From: Bordetella genomosp. 13
GTDB lineage: Bacteria > Pseudomonadota > Gammaproteobacteria > Burkholderiales > Burkholderiaceae_B
NCBI RefSeq assembly: GCF_002119665.1
Contig: NZ_CP021111.1
Coordinates: 4,960,001 to 5,024,000 of the forward strand
Length of the DNA: 64,000 nucleotides
Direction: 5' to 3'
Numbering within the stretch: position 1 is the first letter of the stretch; the number at the start of each line of letters is the position of its first letter. The notes under the pieces are model-generated. The model was not told where the DNA came from. It saw nothing but the letters and a program-made list of their open reading frames with translations, and did not search any database. A program made the position numbers and the translations under genes. This document shows positions 1-8,597 of the stretch, piece after piece.

Positions 1-380
1 GCACGCGCAGCAGGCGTGTCTTCGATAGGCGAGATCACCTTGACGAAGCCGTCCTCGGCGCCGACCTCGATGCCCAGGCCGCCGAACTCGCCCTGCGTGC
101 TGGTCTGCATGTCGCGGAACGCGTCGGCATCCAGATACGCCGAGTGCGGGTCGAGATTCGACACCATGCCCGAGATGGCGTTCTGGATCAGCGTCTTGTC
201 GTCGACGGGTTCGACGTAGTTGTCCTTGATCGCCGCAAAGACGTTGCTCAGTTGCCGAAGCTCGTCCAGGGGCAGCGGGCTGCCGCGCTGCGCCACGGCC
301 GTGACGCCGGCGCTGAGCAGAATGCCCGCCACCGCACCGATGGCAACCAGACCGAAACCGCGATACTTGCGAGTGCTCAT
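1..380 (-). CDS. ctpA: S41-family C-terminal processing peptidase, N-terminal part (CtpA/Prc type)
   Basis: The ATG is at 378-380 and the gene runs off the left edge, so only about 126 residues are visible. They begin MSTRKYRGFGLVAIGAVAG, a hydrophobic signal or anchor segment, and continue into the conserved NAISGMVSNLDPHSAYLD stretch and the start of a PDZ domain (GEFGGLGIEVG). S41 enzymes of this type are periplasmic serine/lysine proteases that cut exported proteins near their C termini. The catalytic domain lies outside the window. The gene follows envC on the same strand, which is a common arrangement in proteobacteria. Confidence 0.9.
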   Translation of the reverse strand, partial: MSTRKYRGFGLVAIGAVAGILLSAGVTAVAQRGSPLPLDELRQLSNVFAAIKDNYVEPVDDKTLIQNAISGMVSNLDPHSAYLDADAFRDMQTSTQGEFGGLGIEVGAEDGFVKVISPIEDTPAAR

Positions 381-403
381 GCACACTTCCTGAATTTGAC
401 GCC

Positions 404-424
404 CCCTGGGCGGGCCCGCCAGGG
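404..424 (-). terminator. GC-rich hairpin between envC and ctpA
   Basis: A near-perfect palindrome (CCCTGG-CGGG against CCCGCCAGGG with one bulged base) lies in the 99-base gap between the two genes. There is no clear T tract, so it may attenuate rather than terminate. Confidence 0.35.
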
Positions 425-479
425 AATTCGAGGGGGCAACCATGCTGTCAAAATACTACAGCGGTGCTACGGCGCGGCG

Positions 480-2138
480 CTACAGGGCCAACCATTGGGC
501 GGGATCCACCGGAGCGCCACGATGGCGAATTTCAAAGTATAGGCCCGATTCCACTTGGCCGCCGGTGGCGCCGACCGTGGCGATGGTGTCGCCGGCAGCG
601 ACGGCGTCGCCGACGCGCTTGAGCAGGCTCTGGTTGTAGGCATACACGGACATGTATTGCTGGCCGTGGTCGACAATGATGAGATTGCCGAAACCGCGCA
701 GCCATTCGGCGTACACCACCCGGCCGGGTGCCACCGCCTTGACGGGCGTGCCTTCGGCCGCGCGCAGCACGATGCCGCGCCAGACGCCGCCGTCGGGGCG
801 ATCCACGCCAAAGCGGCCCTGCGTGGCGCCGCGAACGGGCGGAGGCAGGCCGCGGCGCAGCCCGTTGCCGACGCCCGCCGCCGAGCGTGCCGATGCCTCG
901 CGCTCGGGACGTTCGGTGCGTTCGGCCCGTTCCGAGGACTCGCGTTCGGGCCGGGCCGCCGTCTGCCCCTCGGGCGCCTGCGCCGCAGCCGGGCGGTCGG
1001 ACGGCCGGTCGTTCTCGACCAAGCGCGCATGTCCCTGGCCTTCCAGAGGCCGCAGCCCGGCGCTGTCGGGATCGACCAGCGCGTTCTGGGACTGCTGCGC
1101 CTTCCGGGCGGCCGCCTCGGCCTGCTCGCGCACGCGAGCCGCTTCAGCGGCGGCTTCCGCCCGCGCCTCTTCGGCCTTGCGGCGCTCGGCGTCGGTGCGC
1201 GCCTGGCGCACGGCTTCGGCCTGGCGCGCCGCTTCCTTGCGCGCCTCTTCCTCCTTGCGCGCCAGTTCCGCGCGCCGGGCTTCCTCGGCCTTGCGGGCCA
1301 GCTCGGCCTTGCGGGCGGCCTCCTTGCGGGCTTCTTCCGCCTTGCGCTCGGCCTCTGCCCGGCGGCGCGCCTCCTCGGCGGCCTGGCGCTCGATGGCGAC
1401 TTCGAGGTCGCCGATCAGGCGCGACAGTCGCTGGTCGTCGCGGCCCAGCTTGCCGGCCTCGGCCCGCTGCGCGGCGATCTGCCCTTCGAGCTGGGCGACC
1501 AGGGTGGCCCGCTCTTTCTGCTGTGCGACCAGCTCGGCCTTCTGCTTCGCGGTCTCGTCGACCACATTGGCGATTTCGGTGCGGCGCGCATCGGTGGCGG
1601 CCTGCAGGGCCGCCAGCCGGTCGATCTCGGTGCGCAGCTCGGCCACGCTACGGGCGCGGGCCCGCGACACGTAATCCAGGTAGCCCAGATTGCGGCCCAG
1701 CTGCTGCGGATCGTCGCCGGACAGCAGCGCCGTCCAGGGCGACAACCCGCTGGCGTACTGGGCGCGCAGTTGCTCGGACAACTCGGCGCGCCGCTGCTCC
1801 AGCACCTTGCGCTGCGCGGCCATCTGCTTTTCCAGGCTGGCCAGTTCGATCTCGGCCCGGTGCTGCGCCTGGGCAAGGTCGCGCAGGCGCAGGTTGATGC
1901 GCGAGATGGCGGACTCGGAGGCCTTCAGCGCATCGGCCGCCTCTTTGCGGGCGGCCTCTCGGGCGTCGATCTCTTTCTGCAGCGAGTCGATGCGCTCGCG
2001 CAGGGCGGCCTGTTCGCGCTCGGCCTCGGACTGCCGGCCGGCAAGGTCCGCGGCAGCGCCCGGCCCGGCCGCAGCCAGGCCCAATGCCAGTACCGCCGCG
2101 CGCCGCGCCCACCGCGGCCCCACCCGCGCACGCTGCAT
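480..2138 (-). CDS. envC: EnvC-like murein hydrolase activator with degenerate LytM/M23 domain
   Basis: The product is 552 residues. A signal peptide (about 1-30, ending AAA-D) is followed by a long coiled coil (about 35-250), an Ala/Glu/Arg/Lys-rich segment (about 250-350), a Pro/Arg/Glu-rich linker, and a C-terminal LytM fold (about 430-552). Active M23 enzymes have HxH (usually HLH) and an upstream H...D pair as zinc ligands. Here those places read GGQVESGLYFEIRH and DGGVWRGIVLRAAEG, so the ligands look absent. EnvC-type proteins are non-enzymatic and switch on amidases at the division septum, so I infer an activator. It sits between gpmA and ctpA on one strand. Confidence 0.88.
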   Translation of the reverse strand: MQRARVGPRWARRAAVLALGLAAAGPGAAADLAGRQSEAEREQAALRERIDSLQKEIDAREAARKEAADALKASESAISRINLRLRDLAQAQHRAEIELASLEKQMAAQRKVLEQRRAELSEQLRAQYASGLSPWTALLSGDDPQQLGRNLGYLDYVSRARARSVAELRTEIDRLAALQAATDARRTEIANVVDETAKQKAELVAQQKERATLVAQLEGQIAAQRAEAGKLGRDDQRLSRLIGDLEVAIERQAAEEARRRAEAERKAEEARKEAARKAELARKAEEARRAELARKEEEARKEAARQAEAVRQARTDAERRKAEEARAEAAAEAARVREQAEAAARKAQQSQNALVDPDSAGLRPLEGQGHARLVENDRPSDRPAAAQAPEGQTAARPERESSERAERTERPEREASARSAAGVGNGLRRGLPPPVRGATQGRFGVDRPDGGVWRGIVLRAAEGTPVKAVAPGRVVYAEWLRGFGNLIIVDHGQQYMSVYAYNQSLLKRVGDAVAAGDTIATVGATGGQVESGLYFEIRHRGAPVDPAQWLAL

Positions 2139-2141
2139 CGC

Positions 2142-2894
2142 TCAGTCCTTCTTGGCCTTGCCTTGCGCCGCCACGGCGGCCATCGCGGCTTCGATCTCCG
2201 CCGGATCGCCCAGGTAGTAATGGCGGATCGGCTTGAGGTCGTCGTCCAGTTCGTAGACCAGCGGCTGGCCCGTCGGGATGTTCAGGCCGACGATGTCGTC
2301 ATCGGACACGCCATCCAGATACTTGATCAGGGCGCGCAGGCTGTTGCCGTGCGCGGCGACCAGCACGCGACGGCCGGCGCGGATGGCCGGGGCGATCGAC
2401 TCGTTCCAGAACGGCAGCACGCGCGCCACGGTGTCCTGCAGGCATTCGGTGGCGGGCAGCTGTTCGGCGGGCACGCGGGCATAGCGTTCGTCGAAGCGGG
2501 GATGACGCGGGTCGTCCAGGCCCAGGGGATCGGGCGCGATGGCGTAGGCGCGGCGCCAGATCAGGACCTGCTCGTCGCCGTACTGGGCAGCGGTCTCGGC
2601 CTTGTTCAGGCCCTGCAGGGCGCCGTAGTGGCGCTCGTTCAGGCGCCAGCTGATGCCTACCGGCGTGTACATGGCGTCCATGGCATCCAGCGCGATCCAC
2701 AGCGTACGGATGGCGCGCTTGAGCACCGAGGTGTAGGCCAGGTCGAACGCATAGCCTTCGCGCTTGAGCAGTTCGCCTGCCTTGCGGGCCTGTTCGCGGC
2801 CGGTTTCGGTCAGGTCGACGTCGGTCCAGCCGGTGAAGCGGTTCTCGAGGTTCCACTGGCTTTCGCCGTGGCGCATCAGTACGAGTTTGTGCAT
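2142..2894 (-). CDS. gpmA: 2,3-bisphosphoglycerate-dependent phosphoglycerate mutase
   Basis: The 250-residue product interconverts 3- and 2-phosphoglycerate in glycolysis and gluconeogenesis. The N terminus carries the phosphohistidine motif [12 protein letters not shown] and then the family-typical [30 protein letters not shown] and [11 protein letters not shown] supply the other active-site residues. Length matches the dPGM family. The stop is three bases from the envC start region, so the two genes are probably co-transcribed. Confidence 0.96.
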   Translation of the reverse strand: MHKLVLMRHGESQWNLENRFTGWTDVDLTETGREQARKAGELLKREGYAFDLAYTSVLKRAIRTLWIALDAMDAMYTPVGISWRLNERHYGALQGLNKAETAAQYGDEQVLIWRRAYAIAPDPLGLDDPRHPRFDERYARVPAEQLPATECLQDTVARVLPFWNESIAPAIRAGRRVLVAAHGNSLRALIKYLDGVSDDDIVGLNIPTGQPLVYELDDDLKPIRHYYLGDPAEIEAAMAAVAAQGKAKKD

Positions 2895-2952
2895 GGTAGA
2901 AGCCGCGGTGCCCGCGGAAGAAGTGGAAAATCGGTGAATGATGCGCTCATTT

Positions 2953-2958
2953 TATAAT
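2953..2958 (+). promoter_or_regulatory. candidate -10 box between gpmA and the rhodanese gene
   Basis: A perfect TATAAT stands out in a GC-rich divergent gap of 172 bases. No good -35 box lies 16-18 bases upstream, so this is only a candidate for the grxC-secB side transcript. Confidence 0.35.
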
Positions 2959-3066
2959 TGAGCGATTTTGCCTCGGCTTTACGCCCGCCGCGCGGCCCGC
3001 GCGCCGGTCCCAGCCGCCTCCGGCGCCCCGCGCCTTTCCGGACCAAGCCGTACTTCAGGATACCTC

Positions 3067-3489
3067 GTGGATCTTCTGCAATTTCTGCTCGACAAGAACA
3101 ACATCTTCATCGTGGCCGTGGCCGTGGTGTCGGCCGTCATGCTGGCCCTGCCGGCCCTGCGCAAGGGCCGTGCCGGCCAGGGCCTCAGCACCAACGAGGC
3201 CATCCAGATGGTCAACCAGCGCCAGGCCGTGTGGGTCGACGTGCGCCCCGCCGAGCAGTTCCAGGCCGGACACATCGCCCAGGCACGCAGCTTGCCGGCA
3301 GCGGATGTCGAACAGAAGGCCGCAAGCCTGCCCAAGAACAAGCCGCTCATCCTCGTCTGCGAGAACGGCCGCGACGCGCCGCGCATCGCCTCGCGCCTGA
3401 AGGCTCAGGGCGTGGCCGAGGTGTCGGTGCTCGAAGGCGGCATGCGCGCCTGGTTCGCGGCCGGCCTGCCGGTTACGCAGAAGGGCTGA
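3067..3489 (+). CDS. membrane-anchored rhodanese-domain protein
   Basis: I choose the GTG at 3067 because AGGA lies six bases upstream and the product then begins directly with a short helix and one membrane segment (about residues 12-30). An upstream ATG at 2968 would add an unlikely Arg/Ala-rich leader. A single rhodanese domain follows, with WVDVRPAEQFQAGHI and the active-site loop LVCENGRDA (Cys98). Such proteins move sulfane sulfur or act as thiol relays. It is directly upstream of grxC and secB, an order often kept in betaproteobacteria. Confidence 0.85.
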   Translation: MDLLQFLLDKNNIFIVAVAVVSAVMLALPALRKGRAGQGLSTNEAIQMVNQRQAVWVDVRPAEQFQAGHIAQARSLPAADVEQKAASLPKNKPLILVCENGRDAPRIASRLKAQGVAEVSVLEGGMRAWFAAGLPVTQKG

Positions 3490-3518
3490 GACGCCCTTTC
3501 CATCACGCTGGAGAGTCT

Positions 3519-3776
3519 ATGAACAAAGTTGTCATGTACAGCAAGGATTATTGCCCCTACTGCGCGCGCGCCCTGGCGCTGCTGAAGCAGCGGGGCGTCA
3601 CCGATCCCGAGATCATCCGCATCGACCAGGACCCCGCCCAGCGCGAAGCGATGATCGCCCGCACCGGGCGGCGTACGGTTCCCCAGATCTACATCGGGGA
3701 CACGCACGTCGGCGGCTGCGACGACCTGCAGGCGCTGGACCGCGCCGGCGGTCTGTTGCCGCTGCTCAACGGCTGA
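3519..3776 (+). CDS. grxC: glutaredoxin 3
   Basis: The 85-residue product has the dithiol active site CPYC at residues 12-15, the cis-proline motif TVPQIYI, and the GGCDDL glutathione-binding turn, all typical of GrxC. It reduces disulfides with glutathione in the cytoplasm. The ATG at 3519 follows GGAGAG. The gene is 29 bases after the rhodanese gene and 42 before secB, so an operon is likely. Confidence 0.96.
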   Translation: MNKVVMYSKDYCPYCARALALLKQRGVTDPEIIRIDQDPAQREAMIARTGRRTVPQIYIGDTHVGGCDDLQALDRAGGLLPLLNG

Positions 3777-3818
3777 CGCGCAAGACTTTTCACCCGACCC
3801 ACCAACTGGAATTTCCCC

Positions 3819-4340
3819 ATGGCCGACCAGGACCAAAACAACCAGCAAGCAGGCGCTCCTTCGTTCAACATGCAGCGCGTCTATCTGAAGGACCTCTCGC
3901 TGGAAATGCCCAACGCCCCGCACGTGTTCCTGGAGCAGGAGACGCCGCAGGTCGAAGTGAGCATCAACGTCGGTGGACAGCGCCTGGCCGAGACCGTCTT
4001 CGAATCGACCGTCACGGCCACCGTCACCACCCGCATCAACGACAAGGTCCTGTACCTGGTCGAGGGCACCCAGGCCGGCATCTTCGAACTGGCCAACATC
4101 CCCGTCGAGCAGATGGACCCGCTGCTGGGCATCGTATGCCCCACCATGCTGTATCCCTACCTGCGCGCCAACATCGCCGACGCCATCACGCGCACCTCGC
4201 TGCCCGCGCTGCACCTGGCCGAGGTGAACTTCCAGGCCCTGTACGAACAGCGCATCGCCGAGCTGCAGCAGCAACAGTCGTCCGCCTCCAACGGCAACGA
4301 CTCGGGCATCATCCTGCCCCCGGGCGCCACGCGCCAGTAA
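3819..4340 (+). CDS. secB: protein-export chaperone SecB
   Basis: The 173-residue product has the characteristic SecB core: [17 protein letters not shown], then alternating beta strands, then [18 protein letters not shown] and the C-terminal helix. SecB tetramers hold preproteins unfolded and deliver them to SecA. Length is usual for betaproteobacteria. The placement after grxC and before gpsA is the classic secB neighbourhood. Confidence 0.97.
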   Translation: MADQDQNNQQAGAPSFNMQRVYLKDLSLEMPNAPHVFLEQETPQVEVSINVGGQRLAETVFESTVTATVTTRINDKVLYLVEGTQAGIFELANIPVEQMDPLLGIVCPTMLYPYLRANIADAITRTSLPALHLAEVNFQALYEQRIAELQQQQSSASNGNDSGIILPPGATRQ

Positions 4341-4356
4341 GCGCAGCGCGCGCGCC

Positions 4357-5421
4357 ATGACTCCGCCGCTCTCCGCCGCATTGCGCGTCGCCGTGCTCGG
4401 GGCCGGCAGCTGGGGCACGGCGCTGGCCGCCGCCGCCGCGCGCCGCCATCCCACTCTGCTTTGGGCGCGCGACGCAGCGCGCGCCGCGACCATGGCGCGC
4501 GAAAGCGAGAACGCGCGCTACCTCCCCGGCGTCCCGCTGCCCGCGGCGCTGCAATACAGCGCCGATACCGACGAGGCGCTGTCGTTCCTCGCGTCGGGGC
4601 CGGGCCAGCGCCTCATCATCCTGGGCGTGCCGGTCGCGGGGCTCGACGCCATGTGCCGCGACCTGGCCGAGCGCCTGGTTCGCCATGGCCTGGGCGACGT
4701 GCCGGTGGTCTGGACCTGCAAGGGTTTCGAGGAAGACACCGGACGCCTGCCTCACGAGGTTGCCCAGCAGGCGATGGCCGCGCTGCCCGGCTGGCGGGGC
4801 GGCGTACTGTCGGGGCCGTCTTTCGCGCGCGAAGTCGCGCAAGGACTGCCCGTGGCGCTCACCATCGCCAGCACTGATCAGTCCGTCTGCGACACAACGA
4901 TCGCCGCCCTGCATGGCGGCGCCATGCGCGTCTACGCCAGTACCGACGTGGTCGGCGTGGAAGTCGGCGGAGCACTGAAGAACGTCATCGCCGTGGCCTG
5001 CGGCGTGGCCGACGGCCTGGCATTGGGCACCAACGCGCGGGCCGCGCTCATCACGCGGGGCCTCGCCGAGATCACGCGCTTCGGCGTGGCGCTGGGCGCC
5101 CAGGCCGAGACCTTCGCCGGCCTCACCGGCCTGGGCGACCTGGTGCTCACGGCCACCGGCGAGCTGTCGCGCAACCGGCGCGTCGGGCTCGAGATCGGCG
5201 CGGGCCGCCAGCTGGCCGACATCCTGGCCAGCGGCATCACCGCCGAAGGCGTGCGCTGCGCGCGCGCGGTGCTGCAGCGGGCCCGCACGCTCGACGTAGA
5301 GCTGCCCATCACCGAGGCCGTGTGCGCCGTGCTGTTCGACGGCGTGGCGCCCATGACCGCCGTCTCGGCGCTGCTGGCGCGCGAGGCGCGCTACGAGCAC
5401 GCGGCGGCCGACGCCGGCTGA
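4357..5421 (+). CDS. gpsA: NAD(P)-dependent glycerol-3-phosphate dehydrogenase
   Basis: The 354-residue product makes sn-glycerol 3-phosphate from dihydroxyacetone phosphate for phospholipid synthesis. The N-terminal Rossmann motif is [12 protein letters not shown]. The catalytic lysine region is [16 protein letters not shown], and [20 protein letters not shown] is also diagnostic. It begins 16 bases after secB, matching the widespread secB-gpsA pair. Confidence 0.96.
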   Translation: MTPPLSAALRVAVLGAGSWGTALAAAAARRHPTLLWARDAARAATMARESENARYLPGVPLPAALQYSADTDEALSFLASGPGQRLIILGVPVAGLDAMCRDLAERLVRHGLGDVPVVWTCKGFEEDTGRLPHEVAQQAMAALPGWRGGVLSGPSFAREVAQGLPVALTIASTDQSVCDTTIAALHGGAMRVYASTDVVGVEVGGALKNVIAVACGVADGLALGTNARAALITRGLAEITRFGVALGAQAETFAGLTGLGDLVLTATGELSRNRRVGLEIGAGRQLADILASGITAEGVRCARAVLQRARTLDVELPITEAVCAVLFDGVAPMTAVSALLAREARYEHAAADAG

Positions 5422-5483
5422 GCACGCTCGCCCGCATTACCCATACACCACAAAGAAAGACACTGTCGCCAAAGGAGCCCATC

Positions 5484-6476
5484 ATGTCCCACGCCCCGCG
5501 CGCCGGCCGCCTGCTGCGCCGCGCCTGCCTCAGCCTGCTTGCCGCCGTCGTGCTGCCCGCCGCCGCGCATGCCGAATGGCCCGAGCGTCCCATCCACCTG
5601 GTGGTGCCCTTCCCGCCAGGCTCGTCGCCCGACCTGCTGGCGCGCACCATCGCCGAGCCGCTGGGCCAGGCACTGGGCCAGTCCATCGTGGTGGACAACA
5701 AGCCCGGCGCCGGCGGCAACATCGGCACGCGTCTGGTGGCGCAGTCCAAGCCCGACGGCTATACGCTGGTCTACACGATCAACGGTCCGCTTGTCACCGC
5801 GCCCACGCTGTACAAGAAGACGCTGGGCTACGACCCGCTGAAAGACCTGGCGCCCGTCACGCTGGTGGCCACCAGCCCCAATGTGCTCACGGTGCCGGCG
5901 AACCTGCCGGCCAACGACGTGCAGGACTTCGTCAAGCTGGCGCGCGACAAGGCCGGCGCCTTGAACTATGGCTCTGTCGGTCCCGGCAGCTCCGCACACC
6001 TGGCGATGGAGATGTTCAAGTACGAAGCCAAGGCGGACCTGGCGCAGATTCCCTACCCGGGCTTTCCGCAGGTGATCACCGCCATCATCGGCGGCGACGT
6101 GCAGGCCGGCTTCATGGTGCCGGCCATCGCCATGCCGCAGGTGCGCAGCGGCAAGGTGAAGGCGCTGGCCATCACCAGTCTCGAGCCCAGCGCCGAACTG
6201 CCCGGCATTCCCACCATGGCGCAGCAAGGTTTTCCGGGGTTCGAGGCCATCTCGTGGAACGCCATCCTGGCGCCGGCCGGCACTCCCGCGCCGGTCATCG
6301 AACGCCTGAACCGCGAACTGGCCACGATCATCGGCAGCGACGCCGTGCGCAAGCAGCTGGCGCTGCAGTACTTCACGCCGGCGCCGTCCACGCCCGAAGC
6401 GCTGACGCACCGCATCCGCAGCGAGAAGGCACGCTGGGACGCCGTGATCGAGCGGCTGAAGCTGTCGCTCGACTAG
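5484..6476 (+). CDS. Bug-family (TctC) periplasmic solute-binding protein
   Basis: I choose the ATG at 5484 because AAAGGAG lies six bases upstream and a signal peptide follows (cut near AAAHA-EWP). The 330-residue product has the Bug hallmarks: AEWPERPIHLVVPFPPGSSPDLLART, VVDNKPGAGGNIGT and LNYGSVGPGSSAHLAMEMF. Bug receptors bind carboxylates and related solutes for tripartite tricarboxylate transporters, and are strongly expanded in Bordetella and its relatives. No membrane subunits are nearby, which is usual for this family. The ligand cannot be told from sequence. Confidence 0.92.
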   Translation: MSHAPRAGRLLRRACLSLLAAVVLPAAAHAEWPERPIHLVVPFPPGSSPDLLARTIAEPLGQALGQSIVVDNKPGAGGNIGTRLVAQSKPDGYTLVYTINGPLVTAPTLYKKTLGYDPLKDLAPVTLVATSPNVLTVPANLPANDVQDFVKLARDKAGALNYGSVGPGSSAHLAMEMFKYEAKADLAQIPYPGFPQVITAIIGGDVQAGFMVPAIAMPQVRSGKVKALAITSLEPSAELPGIPTMAQQGFPGFEAISWNAILAPAGTPAPVIERLNRELATIIGSDAVRKQLALQYFTPAPSTPEALTHRIRSEKARWDAVIERLKLSLD

Positions 6477-6614
6477 TCGGCCGGGGAACCACCGCCCGCG
6501 CCAGGATGTCGTATTCATGCCCCGACATGCGCGCGACATCCCTGTCGGGCTACATTATTCCCAGCCGACCCCGAATGCGCTTCGCGCCGCCCGAGCCGGC
6601 CCAGGAGCCTTGAA

Positions 6615-7130
6615 ATGAACACCTCTACCCTGCGTATCGCCGGCGCGGCACTGGCGATCACGCTTGCCTCGTTCAGCAGCACCGCCTCGGCCTGGGGCTA
6701 CTATCGCGGTCACGGCTATCGCGGCTACAGCGGCTGGGTGGTCGGCGGCGCGGTGGGCGTGGCCACGGGCGGTACTTACCTGGCGTTCAGCACGCGTCCC
6801 GCGTATCCGTACTACTACTATCCGGCGCCCGTGTATGTAAGCCCGCCACCGGTGTACGTGGCGCCGCCCGTGGTGTATGCCGCGCCTCCCGTGCAGTACG
6901 TCGCGCCGCCGCCCCGGCAGGTGGCCTCGGTGGACGTCATCGCGTATCCCGCACAGAACCAGAGTCCGTCGCAGCAGGCGCGCGATCGCGGCGAATGCGA
7001 ACGTTGGGCGGCCAACCAGAGCGGCTTCGACCCTGCCCAGGCCTCGCGATGGACCACGGGCGCGCAGACCGATTCGTACACGCGCGCGATCGGCGCATGC
7101 CTGAAGGGCCGCGGCTACAGCATCAACTGA
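6615..7130 (+). CDS. exported Tyr/Pro-rich protein of unknown function
   Basis: A 171-residue product with a clear signal peptide (about 1-26, ending ASA-W). Residues about 27-60 are Gly/Tyr-rich (GYYRGHGYRGYSGW) and include a glycine-zipper-like segment, GGAVGVATGG. Residues 62-100 are a low-complexity run of short Tyr-Val-x-Pro-Pro units. The C-terminal 60 residues look folded, with a Cys pair (GECERWA and GACLKGRGYS) that may form a disulfide. I infer an envelope protein; I cannot name a function. Confidence 0.75.
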   Translation: MNTSTLRIAGAALAITLASFSSTASAWGYYRGHGYRGYSGWVVGGAVGVATGGTYLAFSTRPAYPYYYYPAPVYVSPPPVYVAPPVVYAAPPVQYVAPPPRQVASVDVIAYPAQNQSPSQQARDRGECERWAANQSGFDPAQASRWTTGAQTDSYTRAIGACLKGRGYSIN

Positions 7131-7137
7131 GGCCGGT

Positions 7138-7608
7138 CTAGACGGCGCCTGCGTAGCCCTGCTGGCGCCAGGCCTCGAACACCGTGACGGCCACGGCGTT
7201 GGACAGGTTCAGGCTGCGCTGGCCCGGCCGCATGGGCAGCCGCAACCGCTGCGGCTCGTCGAACATGGCCAGGTGCTGCTCGGACAGGCCGGCGGTTTCC
7301 CGGCCGAACACGAACACGTCTCCGGGTTGGAAAGCGGTCTGCGCGACGCTGGCCTCGGCACGGGTGGTCAACGCGTAGATGCGTTCCCGCGACGCGCCCG
7401 TCGCCTGCAAGGCCTGATGAAGCGTGTCGTGTACCTGCATCGGCTGCCATTCGTGGTAGTCGAGGCCCGCGCGGCGCAGGCGCGCGTCATCCAGGTCGAA
7501 GCCCAGCGGCCGCACCAGGTGCAATTGCGAGCCGGTGTTGGCGCACAGGCGGATGACGTTGCCGGTGTTGGGCGGAATTTCGGGGCAGACGAGAACGACG
7601 TGGAACAT
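7138..7608 (-). CDS. trmL: tRNA (cytidine(34)-2'-O)-methyltransferase
   Basis: The 156-residue SPOUT protein begins MFHVVLVCPEIPPNTGNVIRLCANTG, the TrmL hallmark, and ends with FVFGRETAGLSEQHLA and LRLPMRPGQRSLNLSNAVAV, the trefoil-knot SAM site. TrmL methylates the wobble base of tRNA-Leu isoacceptors. Length matches the family. An upstream in-frame start would add 41 residues that look unlike coding sequence, so I use the ATG at 7608. Confidence 0.93.
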   Translation of the reverse strand: MFHVVLVCPEIPPNTGNVIRLCANTGSQLHLVRPLGFDLDDARLRRAGLDYHEWQPMQVHDTLHQALQATGASRERIYALTTRAEASVAQTAFQPGDVFVFGRETAGLSEQHLAMFDEPQRLRLPMRPGQRSLNLSNAVAVTVFEAWRQQGYAGAV

Positions 7609-7734
7609 GGGCGCAAGACCGCGCGGCGTAAAGGCGCCGCGCGCACAGGCGCTATTGTGCCAGCAGCCGTCTTCCCACCGTGCCGCGATAGCGGGGGCGT
7701 GCATGCAGCCATCGTGGCGACCGACGGCCACGCA

Positions 7735-8517
7735 TCATCGCTGCGCCGGCGTACGCGCCGCCACCAGCACGGTCACTCGCGCCGCTCCCGCCTGCAGCAG
7801 CGCCCGCGCGGCGGCATCGACGGTGCTGCCCGTCGTCATCACGTCGTCGACCAGCGCGACGTGCAGACCGGGCACGGGCCGCGTGCAACGGTACAGCCCC
7901 TGCACCGCGGCCTCGCGCTGCCGCCTGCCCAGCGAGGCCTGGCGACGGCCGTCCTCGCGCTGCCTGTGCAGCGCCGCGCGCCACACGGGCAAGGCCGCCC
8001 GCGCCGCCAGCGTCGCGGCAAGTTCGCCGGCGGGGTTGAAGCCGCGACGACGCAGCGATGCGCGGCTGGCCGGGATGGGGATCACCGCATGCAATGGCGG
8101 CTCCATCGTGTCGCCACGCTCGAGCCAGGCCTGGTAAAGCAGATCGGCCAGCGCGCCCGCCATCGCATGACGATGCTGGCCCTTGAACTGCTGGATCAGG
8201 ATGTCGAACGGCGGCTCGTAGTCGAAGGCCGCGATGGTGCGCGCAAAAGCGGGAGGGTGAAGCAGGCAGTCGGCGCACAAGGGCGCATCGGCGCCGGCGC
8301 CGCCCGCCATCAGCGCGGGCGCCAGGCGCAGGGCGCAGCGCAGGCAGCGCGGCGCTCCGCCATACGGCGGCTTCAACACGTCGGCCACGCATGGCGGACA
8401 CAGCCGGCCGCCTCTTGCCGCGCCCGCGCATGCGGGGCACGCCGAACCGGCACGGGCCGCCAGCGCACGGAAGGCCCGCAGCGGCCAGGAGAGCGGATGG
8501 GCAATAATGTCAGGCAT
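7735..8517 (-). CDS. comF: ComF-family phosphoribosyltransferase-like protein
   Basis: The 260-residue product has an N-terminal set of CxxC zinc-finger pairs (CPAC, CPPC, CLRC, CADC) and a C-terminal type I phosphoribosyltransferase fold with VALVDDVMTTGSTVDAAARAL as the PRPP loop. RRRGFNPAGELA is the usual ComF motif. ComF proteins are needed for natural transformation in several bacteria, although the biochemistry is unclear. dprA, another competence-linked gene, is at 30.5 kb. The gene is divergent from the methyltransferase at 8598. Confidence 0.88.
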   Translation of the reverse strand: MPDIIAHPLSWPLRAFRALAARAGSACPACAGAARGGRLCPPCVADVLKPPYGGAPRCLRCALRLAPALMAGGAGADAPLCADCLLHPPAFARTIAAFDYEPPFDILIQQFKGQHRHAMAGALADLLYQAWLERGDTMEPPLHAVIPIPASRASLRRRGFNPAGELAATLAARAALPVWRAALHRQREDGRRQASLGRRQREAAVQGLYRCTRPVPGLHVALVDDVMTTGSTVDAAARALLQAGAARVTVLVAARTPAQR

Positions 8518-8597
8518 AAAGGACCGTTGGTCATCGCGCAGGATTGCGCCGGTCCTCATCAGATCATGTAGGCGCGCGCCCCGCCGCGGGCGCCGCG

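Noticed and set aside
555..2957. An 800-residue open frame on the plus strand opposite envC and gpmA
   Set aside because: Composition is Gly/Ala/Leu/Arg-rich without motifs, and both minus-strand genes are well supported.
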